In this document: positions 19,522 to 28,901 of the stretch, piece after piece
Numbering within the stretch: position 1 is the stretch's first letter
Layout of the letters: each line of letters opens with the position of its first letter
Source: an uncultured Pelagibacteraceae bacterium
Lineage (GTDB): Bacteria > Pseudomonadota > Alphaproteobacteria > Pelagibacterales > Pelagibacteraceae
DNA length: 64,000 nucleotides
Direction of reading: 5' to 3'
Assembly (NCBI GenBank): GCA_902521355.1
Contig: CABYRT010000001.1
Coordinates: forward strand, 121,800 to 185,799
Made by a program: the position numbers and the translations under genes
Notes under the pieces: model-generated
What the model was told of the DNA's origin: nothing
Databases searched by the model: none
The model's input: the letters and a program-made list of their open reading frames with translations, nothing else

Positions 19522-20783
19522 TTATCTATTATTTTATGACCTATATCTGATCTATAAAAACCATCTTCCCAATTTAATTTCTTAATCTGATTTATGATTT
19601 TTTTTCTGCTTGATAAATAGCTATCAGAGATATTCACAAAATTTATTACCCTACCACCAACTGCTAAGATTTTGTTTCCAGAACTTTTTGTTCCAGCATG
19701 AAAAATAAAATTATCTTTACTTGATTTGAACTCTTTTAAATTTTTAATTTCAACATTCTTATTATATTTTTCAGGATATCCTTTTGAGCATAAAGCAATG
19801 CACATACTTTTTTTATTTTTCCATTTTATTTCTTGTGTTTTTAATTTTGAATTACAACAAGCATTTATTATTTCCAATAAATCACTGTCAATCAAAGGTA
19901 ATATTGTTTGGCATTCAGGATCACCCATCCTGACATTATATTCAATTAGGTATGGTTCATTACTTTTTATCATTAAGCCTGCATATAAAAAACCGATGTA
20001 CTTCTCATTCATTTCATTTATAGCTTTTAAAGTTGGCTCAATTATTTTGTTTAAAATTTTATTTTCTAAATCATTGTTAATTAAGCTTGAAGGTGAATAA
20101 GCACCCATTCCTCCAGTGTTTTTTCCAGTATCCCCCTCACCAACTCTTTTATGGTCTTGAGCTGTATTAAAAGTTTTATAACTAATTCCATCTGAAATTA
20201 TAAAAAAACTCATCTCATCACCTTCTAGAAATTCCTCAAATAACACTTGATCTGTTTTCCCAAATTTACCATCAAATATTTCATTAATAGCAGTTTTAGC
20301 TTCATCTACATTTTGACAAATATAAACACCTTTACCTGCAGCAAGAACATCCGCCTTTACAACAAGAGGAAAATTTGAAGATGATAGAAATACAAATGCA
20401 TCTTCTTTTGATTTACAAATTTTAAATTTAGCAGTCGGTATGTTAAATTTTTCACAAATTTCTTTTGTAAATATTTTTGATCCTTCTAATTGAGCAACTT
20501 TTTTTCTAGGACCAAAAACTTTAATATTTTTTGATTCTAGGAAATCCACTAATCCTTCGACTAATGGTTTTTCTGGACCAATAATAACTAATTCGATTTG
20601 TTCTTTCTTAATAAAATTATACAAATCTTGAAAATTCTCCAAATTTAAATCAATATTTAAAGATATTTCTTCGGTACCAGCATTACCGGGTATTGAATAT
20701 ATTTTTGTTATTTTATTTGAATTACTTAAGTGATGAACTAGAGCATGCTCACGTCCTCCATTACCAATAATTGCAATTTTCAT
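19518..20783 (-). CDS. purD: Phosphoribosylamine-glycine ligase
   Basis: This ATP-grasp enzyme carries out the second step of purine synthesis (phosphoribosylamine plus glycine to GAR). The N-terminal Rossmann-like domain begins MKIAIIGNGGREHALVHHL. The ATP-grasp part shows VVKADVLAAGKGV and GGMGAYSP, and the NVRMGDPECQTILP motif is complete. Length 421 aa is normal. It is translationally coupled to rsmD and diverges from a DUF2093 gene 22 bases away. Confidence 0.97.
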   Translation of the reverse strand: MKIAIIGNGGREHALVHHLSNSNKITKIYSIPGNAGTEEISLNIDLNLENFQDLYNFIKKEQIELVIIGPEKPLVEGLVDFLESKNIKVFGPRKKVAQLEGSKIFTKEICEKFNIPTAKFKICKSKEDAFVFLSSSNFPLVVKADVLAAGKGVYICQNVDEAKTAINEIFDGKFGKTDQVLFEEFLEGDEMSFFIISDGISYKTFNTAQDHKRVGEGDTGKNTGGMGAYSPSSLINNDLENKILNKIIEPTLKAINEMNEKYIGFLYAGLMIKSNEPYLIEYNVRMGDPECQTILPLIDSDLLEIINACCNSKLKTQEIKWKNKKSMCIALCSKGYPEKYNKNVEIKNLKEFKSSKDNFIFHAGTKSSGNKILAVGGRVINFVNISDSYLSSRKKIINQIKKLNWEDGFYRSDIGHKIIDK

Positions 20784-20805
20784 TTAGTAAATATATATCT
20801 TAAAT

Positions 20806-21003
20806 ATGTTAAATAAGTTAGCTAAATTAAAATACTTAGCAAACAATTTTGAAATAGTTGAAGATGGAGATCATGTGATTTGTGCTATATCACAAAAAAA
20901 AATACCACTTGAAAACTTAGCTTATTGGAATGTTGAAGAACAGGAAGCTTATTTTTCATATGTTGAGGCTTCAATGAAAAGAGATTTATTAAATAAAAAC
21001 TGA
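20806..21003 (+). CDS. DUF2093 family small protein
   Basis: This is a 65-residue cytoplasmic protein of the alphaproteobacterial DUF2093 family. The core IVEDGDHVICAISQKKIPLENLAYWNVEEQEAY is recognisable. The function is unknown. The gene lies alone on the plus strand between divergent purD and the convergent lpxL-like gene, whose stop abuts its own. Confidence 0.82.
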   Translation: MLNKLAKLKYLANNFEIVEDGDHVICAISQKKIPLENLAYWNVEEQEAYFSYVEASMKRDLLNKN

Positions 21004-21864
21004 TTATTTTTTCCACCTATCATGTGTCCAAATCCACTGGTCTATATTTTTTAAAATCATTCTTTCGAGTATCTTATTTAGATGTTCAGTGATCTCTTTG
21101 ATTGATTTATTGCTCCCAATTTTAATTGGTTCTGAAACGAACATTTTAAAATAATTATTTTTTCTTCTCTCTATATAAATAGGCACTAAATCACATTTAT
21201 ATTTTTTAATTAATTGTGCGGGTATGGTTGTAGTACTAGCTGGTTTACCAAAAAAATTGATTTTTATACCTTCTCTAACTCTTTGGTCTATCATGAGAGC
21301 TACTGAGTTACCTTTTTTTATATTTTCAATAATCTGTCTTGTGCCTGATCTTCCTTTTTTAATTTGATTTTTGCATATAAAATTTTCTCTAATTTCTTCC
21401 ATAGTTTTGTTAAGAAATACGTTATTTAGCGGTCTATAAATAGCACACAAATTTATACCAGCTTTTTCTATTTGTAGCGCCATTAATTCAAAATTATTGA
21501 AATGACCAGATATAAATACAGCTCGTTTTTTTTCTCTCTTAATTTTGTTTAGGTTTTCAAGCCCGTCTATTTCAATAAATTTATTTAATTTGTTATTTCT
21601 AAATGCTTTAAGAAAAGGATATTCAGCAAGTATTCTTCCATAATTTCCATATATTTTGCTGATAATTTTATTGTAATTTTTTTTGTTTACAATGCCAGAT
21701 TGGTCCAAATTATTTTCAATTAACTTTTTTGATCTAAATATCGGTCCAAACAGGCGTCCAATAAAATTTCCCAAATTAGATCCATTTTTATAACCAATTA
21801 TAATCAGTATAAAAAAAAACAATTTTATTAAAATAAATTCAATTAAATAAAAAAACTTTCTCAT
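21004..21864 (-). CDS. lpxL: Lipid A late acyltransferase (LpxL/HtrB family)
   Basis: It transfers a secondary acyl chain to the Kdo-lipid A precursor at the inner membrane. An N-terminal membrane segment (about residues 10-30) anchors it. The catalytic HxxxxE motif is HFNNFE within FISGHFNNFELMAL, and RVREGIKINFFGKPASTTT is the conserved substrate segment. At 286 residues it has the family length. It is last in the ubiA-msbA-waaA-lpxK-lpxL run and overlaps lpxK by 4 bases (ATGA). LpxL versus LpxM specificity cannot be told from sequence. Confidence 0.9.
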   Translation of the reverse strand: MRKFFYLIEFILIKLFFFILIIIGYKNGSNLGNFIGRLFGPIFRSKKLIENNLDQSGIVNKKNYNKIISKIYGNYGRILAEYPFLKAFRNNKLNKFIEIDGLENLNKIKREKKRAVFISGHFNNFELMALQIEKAGINLCAIYRPLNNVFLNKTMEEIRENFICKNQIKKGRSGTRQIIENIKKGNSVALMIDQRVREGIKINFFGKPASTTTIPAQLIKKYKCDLVPIYIERRKNNYFKMFVSEPIKIGSNKSIKEITEHLNKILERMILKNIDQWIWTHDRWKK

Positions 21865-22784
21865 AATTTCTTTAATAAAAAATTTCTAAATTCTTTTTCT
21901 TTTTCAATTTTTAATCCTATTTTTAAAAATTGGATATTTTTTTTTTGCACATTTGACAATCGGTTATAGTCTTTCTCTGTTGTTATAATTTTTAATTTAT
22001 TACTCTTAGCTATATTTTTTATGTTATTTATATCAGAATTTTTATATTTATAGTGGTCAGGAAAAGTCATTATTTTTTTTATCTTAAAATTATATTTTTT
22101 TAATGTTTGTTGAAATTCTAAAGGATTACCTATGCCTGAAAATATTAGAAAGTTACTTTTAAATTTAAAAGACTCAAGATTTTTAGGAGTGTATTTAGCT
22201 CTAAATATTTTTAAATTTGGATTTAATCTCTTTAAAGTTGTTTCGAAACTTTTATTATTTTTTTCACCATTAAGAAATGCAAGATCATAATTTAAAATAT
22301 TTGTAATTCTTTCCCTTAATGGCCCAGCAGGCAAAACTAGCCCATTTCCAACTAGCTCTGAACTGTTAAAACATGCAATAGAAATATCATAATTTAAACT
22401 TTTATCTTGTAAACCATCATCTAATATAGCTAACTGGAAATTTTTTTTCTCAGCAATTCTCAATGCGATATCTCTAAAACTTAAACAAATTAGATTTCCA
22501 TATTTTGATAAAATATTTTGCTCGTCAATTTGATCAATATATTTTTTTTTAATAAATACAGTTTTAAACTTATATTTTAACATATCATTTATTTTTAAAA
22601 CTAAAGGTGTTTTTCCAGTTCCGCCTAAGTAAATATTTCCAACACAGATTGTTTTTATTTTAAAATTTTTTTTATGACTTAAAGATTTAAAAAAATTATA
22701 AATAATAGTTATCAAACTAAATGGTAACAGTAATAATGATATGAAATTGAAACTATCCCAAAAAATGGGTCTTTTTACTTTCAT
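21861..22784 (-). CDS. lpxK: Tetraacyldisaccharide 4'-kinase
   Basis: It phosphorylates the 4' position of the lipid A disaccharide at the cytoplasmic face of the inner membrane. A membrane segment (about residues 11-32) is followed by the P-loop VGNIYLGGTGKTPLV. The LAILDDGLQDKSL segment, GNGLVLPAGPLRE and IITTEKDYNRL are conserved. Length 307 aa is normal. The start codon overlaps the waaA stop (TAATG), so translation is coupled. Confidence 0.95.
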   Translation of the reverse strand: MKVKRPIFWDSFNFISLLLLPFSLITIIYNFFKSLSHKKNFKIKTICVGNIYLGGTGKTPLVLKINDMLKYKFKTVFIKKKYIDQIDEQNILSKYGNLICLSFRDIALRIAEKKNFQLAILDDGLQDKSLNYDISIACFNSSELVGNGLVLPAGPLRERITNILNYDLAFLNGEKNNKSFETTLKRLNPNLKIFRAKYTPKNLESFKFKSNFLIFSGIGNPLEFQQTLKKYNFKIKKIMTFPDHYKYKNSDINNIKNIAKSNKLKIITTEKDYNRLSNVQKKNIQFLKIGLKIEKEKEFRNFLLKKL

Positions 22785-24013
22785 TATAAATAATTTTTAA
22801 TTTCTTTGACGTTATTTTCAAAAATTTTAGTACCTAAATAATTAATTTTATTAAGTTTACTATTTGATATTTTGTAATTGTGATTTTTTAAAAATACCTT
22901 TTCCATTTGATCAATATTTTTAACCTCTGAAGATATTTTTAAACTTCTTAATTCTTTATATATTTCTTTAAAATTATTTACTTTTTTACCATGCATAACG
23001 TAATTACGCGTTCTTACAGCTTCTAATGGGTTTTGTCCTCCATGGTTTACTAAAGATCCACCAATAAATGTTACATTTGAAAGTCTTAAAAATTTTGACA
23101 TTTCTCCGTATGTATTAACAATATATATGTCACAATTATCAGACGGTTTATGTCCGCTTGATCTTTCGGCAACTATCAGTTTTAATTTTCTAAGTTCTTG
23201 CTTTATGTCTTCTGATCTATTTATGTGACGTGGAACTAATATTGTAATTAAATTCTTAAACTTTTTCTTCAATTTTAAATGTAATTTTCCAATGATTTTC
23301 TCCTCATTATAATGAGTGCTAGCTGCACAGAATACTTTTTTATTTTTAAAATATTTTTGAACATTTTTTTTCAAACTTTGTTTATCATTTTTAAAATACT
23401 TTAAATTTCCTACAAATTTAATTTTTTTAACACCCAATCTTTTTAAATAATTTTGGGTTTCTTGATTTTGAGGTAAAGCTATCGTTATTTTATTGAAAAC
23501 ATTCTCTGCAAAAGATGAAAAGATTTGCCATCTTTTGAAACTTTTACTCGTAATTCTAGCATTGATTAAAATAAGAGGTATTTTTTTTGAACTTATTTTT
23601 TCATACATATTTGGCCAGATTTCAGAGTCTACAAATATTGCGATTTTTGGTTCCCAATAATTTAAAAAGTTATTGCATATAAATCCAATATCAAATGGAT
23701 AGTAAATATGAGTTGTTTTTTTTAATGGTTTCTTTGCAATTATTGATGCAGAACTTAAAGTAGATGAAGTAAGTAAAATTTTTTTTATAGATTTGTCTTT
23801 TTCAAACTTATTTATCAAAGGGAGAATACTCATGATTTCCCCAACACTTGCACCATGAAACCACACAGTTGTATCAGTCTTTTTTTTATTATAATAAGCG
23901 TATTTTTCTAAGATTCTTGTCCAATCTTCCTTTCCATTAATCATTCTAAAAAATAATATAAATGGAGAGATTAAAAAAAAAATAATTCCAAATATATTAT
24001 ACAAAAAATACAT
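22784..24013 (-). CDS. waaA: 3-deoxy-D-manno-octulosonic acid (Kdo) transferase
   Basis: This GT30-family glycosyltransferase adds Kdo to lipid IVA. The N-terminal membrane anchor precedes VWFHGASVGEIMSILPLI, the catalytic-Glu region. VDSEIWPNMY, INARITSKSFKRW, VGNLKYF, VPRHINR and FIGGSLVNHGGQNPLEA are all present. At 409 residues it is full length. It shares one base with the msbA stop and one with the lpxK start. How many Kdo units are added cannot be told. Confidence 0.95.
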   Translation of the reverse strand: MYFLYNIFGIIFFLISPFILFFRMINGKEDWTRILEKYAYYNKKKTDTTVWFHGASVGEIMSILPLINKFEKDKSIKKILLTSSTLSSASIIAKKPLKKTTHIYYPFDIGFICNNFLNYWEPKIAIFVDSEIWPNMYEKISSKKIPLILINARITSKSFKRWQIFSSFAENVFNKITIALPQNQETQNYLKRLGVKKIKFVGNLKYFKNDKQSLKKNVQKYFKNKKVFCAASTHYNEEKIIGKLHLKLKKKFKNLITILVPRHINRSEDIKQELRKLKLIVAERSSGHKPSDNCDIYIVNTYGEMSKFLRLSNVTFIGGSLVNHGGQNPLEAVRTRNYVMHGKKVNNFKEIYKELRSLKISSEVKNIDQMEKVFLKNHNYKISNSKLNKINYLGTKIFENNVKEIKNYL

Positions 24014-25755
24014 TAGTTATTTTTTATTTGTCTCTCGTAGAAGTTTTTATAAAGCAATGAATTTTTGATTAGATCATCATGTTTCCCTGATGACTCTACA
24101 GAGCCTTTATCAATAACATAAATTTTTTCTGAATTAAGAATAGTTGATAGTCTATGAGCAATAACTACTGTTGTTTTATTTTTTGTTAATTCCTCAATAG
24201 CTTTTTGTATTTTTTCTTCTGTTTCAGAGTCAAGAGATGAAGTTGCCTCGTCTAGAAGAATTATCTTGCTATCCTTTAACAAAGCTCTGGCTATTGAAAG
24301 TCTTTGCTTTTCACCACCTGACAATTTTACTCCATTTTCCCCTATAACAGTCTGAAATTTATTTTCTAATTTTTCGATAAAATCTGTACACATTGATATT
24401 TTTGCAGCCGTAAAAATTTCTTCGTCACCCGCCTCTGGTTTGGCATATTTGATATTATTAAAAATAGTATCATCAAAAAGTGTTGTATTTTGATCAACAA
24501 TAGATATTTCTTTTCTTAATGATTTAAGATTAAGATTTTGTACTTTTTGATTATCAATTAGAATTTCCCCAGATTCTGCATCATAAATTCTTGGTATTAA
24601 ATTTAATATTGTAGATTTACCCGATCCGCTGTGCCCTACTAAAGCTGTCATTTTTCTGCCAGCTATATCAATATTGATATTCTTAAGGACTATATTGTTA
24701 AGATTTGATTTGTAACTAAAATTTATATTTTTGAATTTAATTGAGCCATCGCTAATTTTCAAAATTTTTCCCTTTTCATTAACTAAGATTTCATTTTCTT
24801 GATCGATAATTGGTAATATTCTTTTGCCAGCTGATAGACCTTGTCCAAATGATACATTAACTGTTGCCAAAGATTTCACTGGTTGATAAGCAAGCATCAT
24901 TGCAGCTAAAAAAGAAAAAAAATTATTAATACTTAATTGACCATTCATAATCAATTTGCCGGAATAAAAAATTAATATTGCAATCATTATTCCTGTTAAT
25001 ACTTCCATTATTGGAGAAGATCTTATAAACACAGTTGCAATTTTTATAGATTTTTCTTTAAGGTCATCTACGAATTTTTCTGAACGAATACCTTCATAGT
25101 CCTCTCTTTGAAATATTTTTATAATCTTATGATTTTTAAATAAATCAATTAAATATTTATTTAAATCTCCAGATTTTTCTTGTGCTTCAGTTACTACCTT
25201 TCCTATTCTTTTACCAAGCTGTTTAGCTATTAGAGATGCAATTGGTATCATTATTATAGCAATAAGAGAAAGTCTCCAATTTTGATAAAACATTACAATT
25301 AAAAGTCCTATTAATGTTAACCCATCTTTAAATAAACTTAAAACCGCGTTTGTTAACATCCCAGTAATTTGATTTACATCAAAATTAAGATTAGAAATAT
25401 ATTTTCCAGAATGCTTATCCTCAATAGTTTCAGTATCTGCATTTATGAAAGATGACAACATATCAATCTGTATCTTTTTTTTAACCTCTTCAGCTGTCTT
25501 TATCATTAAATATCTAGCCAGGTATAATGATATACCTTTGATCGAAAATGCTAAGATAATCAAAATGGGGATAACAAAAATTAAGCTTTGATCTTTTTTA
25601 ATAAATATTTTTTCAATTGCAGGGTCTAACAGCCATGCCGTCGCAGAAGTACTACCAGCTACCAATATTGAAAAAATTACAGCAAAAATTATTTTGTTCA
25701 AATGTTTTTTTGTATAATCAGAATACAATCGTTTAAGTATATCTACATTCTTCAT
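24013..25755 (-). CDS. msbA: MsbA-type lipid A/phospholipid ABC exporter
   Basis: This is a half-size exporter with an N-terminal six-helix membrane domain (residues about 1-320) and a C-terminal ATPase. Walker A is GHSGSGKST, the signature is LSGGEKQRLSIARALL, Walker B is IILLDEATSSLD, and the switch His lies in AHRLST. The length of 580 aa matches MsbA. Its place between ubiA and the Kdo/lipid A genes makes lipid A-core flipping the likely role, though sequence alone does not exclude another lipid substrate. Confidence 0.88.
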   Translation of the reverse strand: MKNVDILKRLYSDYTKKHLNKIIFAVIFSILVAGSTSATAWLLDPAIEKIFIKKDQSLIFVIPILIILAFSIKGISLYLARYLMIKTAEEVKKKIQIDMLSSFINADTETIEDKHSGKYISNLNFDVNQITGMLTNAVLSLFKDGLTLIGLLIVMFYQNWRLSLIAIIMIPIASLIAKQLGKRIGKVVTEAQEKSGDLNKYLIDLFKNHKIIKIFQREDYEGIRSEKFVDDLKEKSIKIATVFIRSSPIMEVLTGIMIAILIFYSGKLIMNGQLSINNFFSFLAAMMLAYQPVKSLATVNVSFGQGLSAGKRILPIIDQENEILVNEKGKILKISDGSIKFKNINFSYKSNLNNIVLKNINIDIAGRKMTALVGHSGSGKSTILNLIPRIYDAESGEILIDNQKVQNLNLKSLRKEISIVDQNTTLFDDTIFNNIKYAKPEAGDEEIFTAAKISMCTDFIEKLENKFQTVIGENGVKLSGGEKQRLSIARALLKDSKIILLDEATSSLDSETEEKIQKAIEELTKNKTTVVIAHRLSTILNSEKIYVIDKGSVESSGKHDDLIKNSLLYKNFYERQIKNN

Positions 25756-26624
25756 TAAAGTATTTTACCAATTAACAAAATAAATAAAATAATCAGACCT
25801 AAAAAGTTATTACTTTTAAATTTATTAAGACAATCTTTACTCGATTTAGTTTCAAGTTTGTAGCTTTGAAAATAAATTAGATGAATAAAAGGAATGATTA
25901 AAGAAAAAAAATAATAATAATTAAAATTCATTTTAAATCCCAAAACAATTAAAGATGATAGAAACATAAGATAACAAAACGAAATAAATTTTTTTGGGTT
26001 ATCTTTAAATTTAATCGATGTTGATTTGACTCCAATTATTTCATCATCATTAATATCTTGATATCCATATATAGTGTCGTAACCTAATGTCCAAAATATG
26101 GCTCCAAAATAAAATATAATTGGTATGATCGAAATTTCATTTTGAATTGATATCCAAGCCAAAACTAGGCCATAATTGAAAGTAATTCCAAGAAAGAGTT
26201 GGGGCCAGTAAGTAAATCTCTTCATTAATGGATATGTAAATGCTAGTGGCATAGATAGAAGTGCCATATAAATAGTAAGTTTATTAAAATTTAATAAAAC
26301 TAATAATGCAATTAAACATAAGATTGCAGCATAGATTGCAGCACTAAATACAGAAATTTTTCTTGAAGCTATTGGTCTGTTTTTTGTTCTTTCAACTAAA
26401 GAATCAATCTTTCTGTCAGCTATATCATTAACTATACATCCCGCAGATCGCATCAATATTGATCCCGATAAAAATAAAAAAGAAAAAAAAAAATAATTTT
26501 TTAAAGATAATGAAAAATCATACGCGATAGTTAAACCCCACATACATGGCCAGAAAAGAAGCATAAAACCTATCGGTTTTTTTAGTCTAGTTAATTCAAT
26601 AAATATTTTTACCTTTTCAAACAT
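25755..26624 (-). CDS. ubiA: 4-hydroxybenzoate polyprenyltransferase
   Basis: It attaches the polyprenyl chain to 4-hydroxybenzoate in ubiquinone synthesis, within the inner membrane. Both Asp-rich motifs are present: NDIADRKIDSLVERTKNRPI and YDTIYGYQDINDD. About eight to nine membrane helices are visible. Length 289 aa is normal. It leads the envelope operon and shares a TAATG junction with msbA. It diverges from a DUF2721 gene 49 bases away. Confidence 0.95.
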   Translation of the reverse strand: MFEKVKIFIELTRLKKPIGFMLLFWPCMWGLTIAYDFSLSLKNYFFFSFLFLSGSILMRSAGCIVNDIADRKIDSLVERTKNRPIASRKISVFSAAIYAAILCLIALLVLLNFNKLTIYMALLSMPLAFTYPLMKRFTYWPQLFLGITFNYGLVLAWISIQNEISIIPIIFYFGAIFWTLGYDTIYGYQDINDDEIIGVKSTSIKFKDNPKKFISFCYLMFLSSLIVLGFKMNFNYYYFFSLIIPFIHLIYFQSYKLETKSSKDCLNKFKSNNFLGLIILFILLIGKIL

Positions 26625-26673
26625 AATTTACTTGTAAATAACAAAGCGTATATTCATAATCAAACTGATTCGC

Positions 26674-27081
26674 ATGAATATAGATTATACTGTTACAGCT
26701 TTAATGTTTCCTGCAATTCCTTTAATTATGGCAGTTTATAGCAACAGATTTCATACACTAAGTGGTTTGATTAGAAAAATACATGATGAATATGTTTTTG
26801 AAAAACACACACCACCAGAGTGGAAACAGCAGCTAATAAATTTAAATGATAGGGTAAAAAATTTAAGAATTACAATACTTTTTGCTGCCTTTGGTTTTTT
26901 ATTTAATATGCTTACTGTTTTTGCTCTTTATTTAGAGACATATTTTTTAGCTAGAATAATTTTTGGTTCTTGTTGTTTATCGATGATGGTATCAATAATA
27001 TTTTTTATAAGAGAAATACAAATATCGACTAGAGCGTTAAGACTTCATCTTTCAGATATGGATGATCAATTTAAGGAATAA
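26674..27081 (+). CDS. DUF2721 family membrane protein
   Basis: Three hydrophobic segments (about residues 8-24, 68-90 and 92-113) and the central RFHTLSGLIRKIHDEY and EIQISTRALRLHLSDM segments match DUF2721. The function is unknown. The length of 135 aa is usual. The gene diverges from ubiA and converges on the quinone oxidoreductase gene with an 11-base overlap. Confidence 0.82.
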   Translation: MNIDYTVTALMFPAIPLIMAVYSNRFHTLSGLIRKIHDEYVFEKHTPPEWKQQLINLNDRVKNLRITILFAAFGFLFNMLTVFALYLETYFLARIIFGSCCLSMMVSIIFFIREIQISTRALRLHLSDMDDQFKE

Positions 27082-28042
27082 TAACTGCTGGTCCTGTTAA
27101 AACTCTATTCTCTAAATCTATGTGAGCTTGTTTAGCTTCGCTTAATTTATATTTTTTAGAAACTTCAATTTTTATTTTCCCTGAGAGAACTGCATCAAAA
27201 ACCAATTCGGCAGATTTTTCTAATTCATCTCTCGTAATTGTATAATGCATTATTGACGGTCTTGTAAAAAAAAGACCTTTTGTGTTTATATGTTTTTTCA
27301 CATCTATAGTATGAACATATCCAGATGCATTTCCAAATGCTACCATCATTCCTCTAATTTTTAAACATTCTATTGATCCCTCAAAAGTCTTTGCTCCCAC
27401 ACCATCATAGACAACATCTATTCCGTTTTTACCTACTATTTTCTCAACTTCTTCCACAAAATTATGATCTGTATAATTGATAACATGATGACACCCGTTC
27501 TTTTTTGCTATTTCAACTTTTTCTTTAGATCCAACTGTTCCAATAACTTCACACCCTAAAGCATTAGCCCATTGGCACAATATTTGACCAACACCACCAG
27601 CGGCAGCATGAAATAAAACTTTATCTCCTTTTTTTACAGCATATGATCTGTGCAATAAATATTCTGAAGTTATTCCTTTCAATAAAATACAGGAAGCTAT
27701 TTCATCTGATATACCTTCTGGCACCTTGACTAATTTTTCTTCTGGCATTAACTGTTTTTCTGAGTATCCACTTATTGGAGCGGATGCATGACTTACGCGA
27801 TCTCCAACTTTAAAAAGACTTACTTCAGAGCCAATTTCCTCTACTACTCCAGATGCTTCTAATCCAAGTCCACTAGGTAATTCAATCGGATACAAACCTG
27901 TTCGATGGTAAACATCAATATAATTAAGTCCAACTGACAAATTTTTAACAAGAACTTCCTTTGGACTAGGTTTACCGATTTCAATATCCTTGTATTCCAA
28001 GACTTCTGGGCCTCCAAACTTTGCAAATCTTATAGCTTTCAT
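27071..28042 (-). CDS. Zinc-free quinone oxidoreductase (Qor-like, MDR superfamily)
   Basis: This is an NADPH-dependent oxidoreductase of the zeta-crystallin/QOR type. The N-terminal GroES-like fold has YIDVYHRTGLYP and the typical GLGLEASGVVEEIGSEV turn. The cofactor domain carries AAAGGVGQILCQWA. The zinc ligands of true alcohol dehydrogenases are absent, as in QOR. Length 323 aa is normal. It follows the pirin gene after 2 bases, so the two are co-transcribed, with the dehalogenase-like gene before them. The physiological substrate is unknown. Confidence 0.9.
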   Translation of the reverse strand: MKAIRFAKFGGPEVLEYKDIEIGKPSPKEVLVKNLSVGLNYIDVYHRTGLYPIELPSGLGLEASGVVEEIGSEVSLFKVGDRVSHASAPISGYSEKQLMPEEKLVKVPEGISDEIASCILLKGITSEYLLHRSYAVKKGDKVLFHAAAGGVGQILCQWANALGCEVIGTVGSKEKVEIAKKNGCHHVINYTDHNFVEEVEKIVGKNGIDVVYDGVGAKTFEGSIECLKIRGMMVAFGNASGYVHTIDVKKHINTKGLFFTRPSIMHYTITRDELEKSAELVFDAVLSGKIKIEVSKKYKLSEAKQAHIDLENRVLTGPAVIIP

Positions 28043-28044
28043 AT

Positions 28045-28890
28045 TTACTTTACAAAATTACCATTGTGATAATCATCAATTGCTTGAAGTATTTCTTGTT
28101 TGGTATTCATGACGAATGGGCCACCTCTTGCAATCTGTTCTCCTATCGGTTTTCCAGATATTAGTAAAAATTTAGCGTTTGTTAAAGCAGTTACTTTCAA
28201 GTTTTCACCTTTAGATAATAAAATTAATGTAGAGTCTTTAACACTTTCATGTTTATTGTTTCCAATTTCTATCTCACCTTCAATTAAATATATGAATGAA
28301 TTGTGTGTGGATGGAACTTGATGATTAAAAATTTTACTTTTATTTAATTCTACATCAAAATAAATTGGATCGACATTGTGTTTTTTTATTGGACCTTCTG
28401 AATTTTCAAATTTTCCAGCTATTACTTTTATAAATTTATCTTTGTCCTTATGTGTGCTCATTTTATCAGAGTCTATATAATGGTATTCTGGTTTGCTCAT
28501 CTTTTCGCTAGCAGGCATATTAATCCATAATTGAAAACCATGAAGTTTTCCATCATTCATAGCTGGCATTTCAGAATGAATTATTCCACTACCAGTTTTC
28601 ATCCATTGCACATCTCCTGCAGTCATTTTTCCTTGACCACCTGTACTATCTTTATGTTCAAAACTCCCAGCTAACATGTATGTAACTGTTTCAATTCCTC
28701 TGTGTGGATGAGGAGGAAAGCCTGCAATATAATCATCTTTATTTTCTGAACCAAATTCATCTAACATCAAAAATGGATCATAATAATTTGGTTCAACACC
28801 AATACTTCTTTTTAATTTAACTCCAGCACCATCTGATGCTGGTGTTGGATCTATAATTTTTTCTACTTCTATATTTGTCATGTCTTTCAT
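28045..28890 (-). CDS. Pirin family protein
   Basis: This is a bicupin iron-binding protein. The N-terminal cupin carries the metal motif PHPHRGIETVTYMLAG and later HSEMP, which supply the His/Glu ligands. The C-terminal cupin and the GGPFVMNTKQEI ending are typical. Length is 281 aa. Bacterial pirins include quercetin 2,3-dioxygenases and metabolic regulators, and the role here is undetermined. It lies between a HAD dehalogenase and a quinone oxidoreductase on the same strand. Confidence 0.92.
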   Translation of the reverse strand: MKDMTNIEVEKIIDPTPASDGAGVKLKRSIGVEPNYYDPFLMLDEFGSENKDDYIAGFPPHPHRGIETVTYMLAGSFEHKDSTGGQGKMTAGDVQWMKTGSGIIHSEMPAMNDGKLHGFQLWINMPASEKMSKPEYHYIDSDKMSTHKDKDKFIKVIAGKFENSEGPIKKHNVDPIYFDVELNKSKIFNHQVPSTHNSFIYLIEGEIEIGNNKHESVKDSTLILLSKGENLKVTALTNAKFLLISGKPIGEQIARGGPFVMNTKQEILQAIDDYHNGNFVK

Positions 28891-28901
28891 ATAGAATATA
28901 T

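Noticed and set aside
26626-26639. Palindrome ATTTAC-TT-GTAAAT between ubiA and the DUF2721 gene
   Set aside because: A/T-rich 6-bp arms are expected by chance at this base composition; similar to the aceA motif but single and unclustered.
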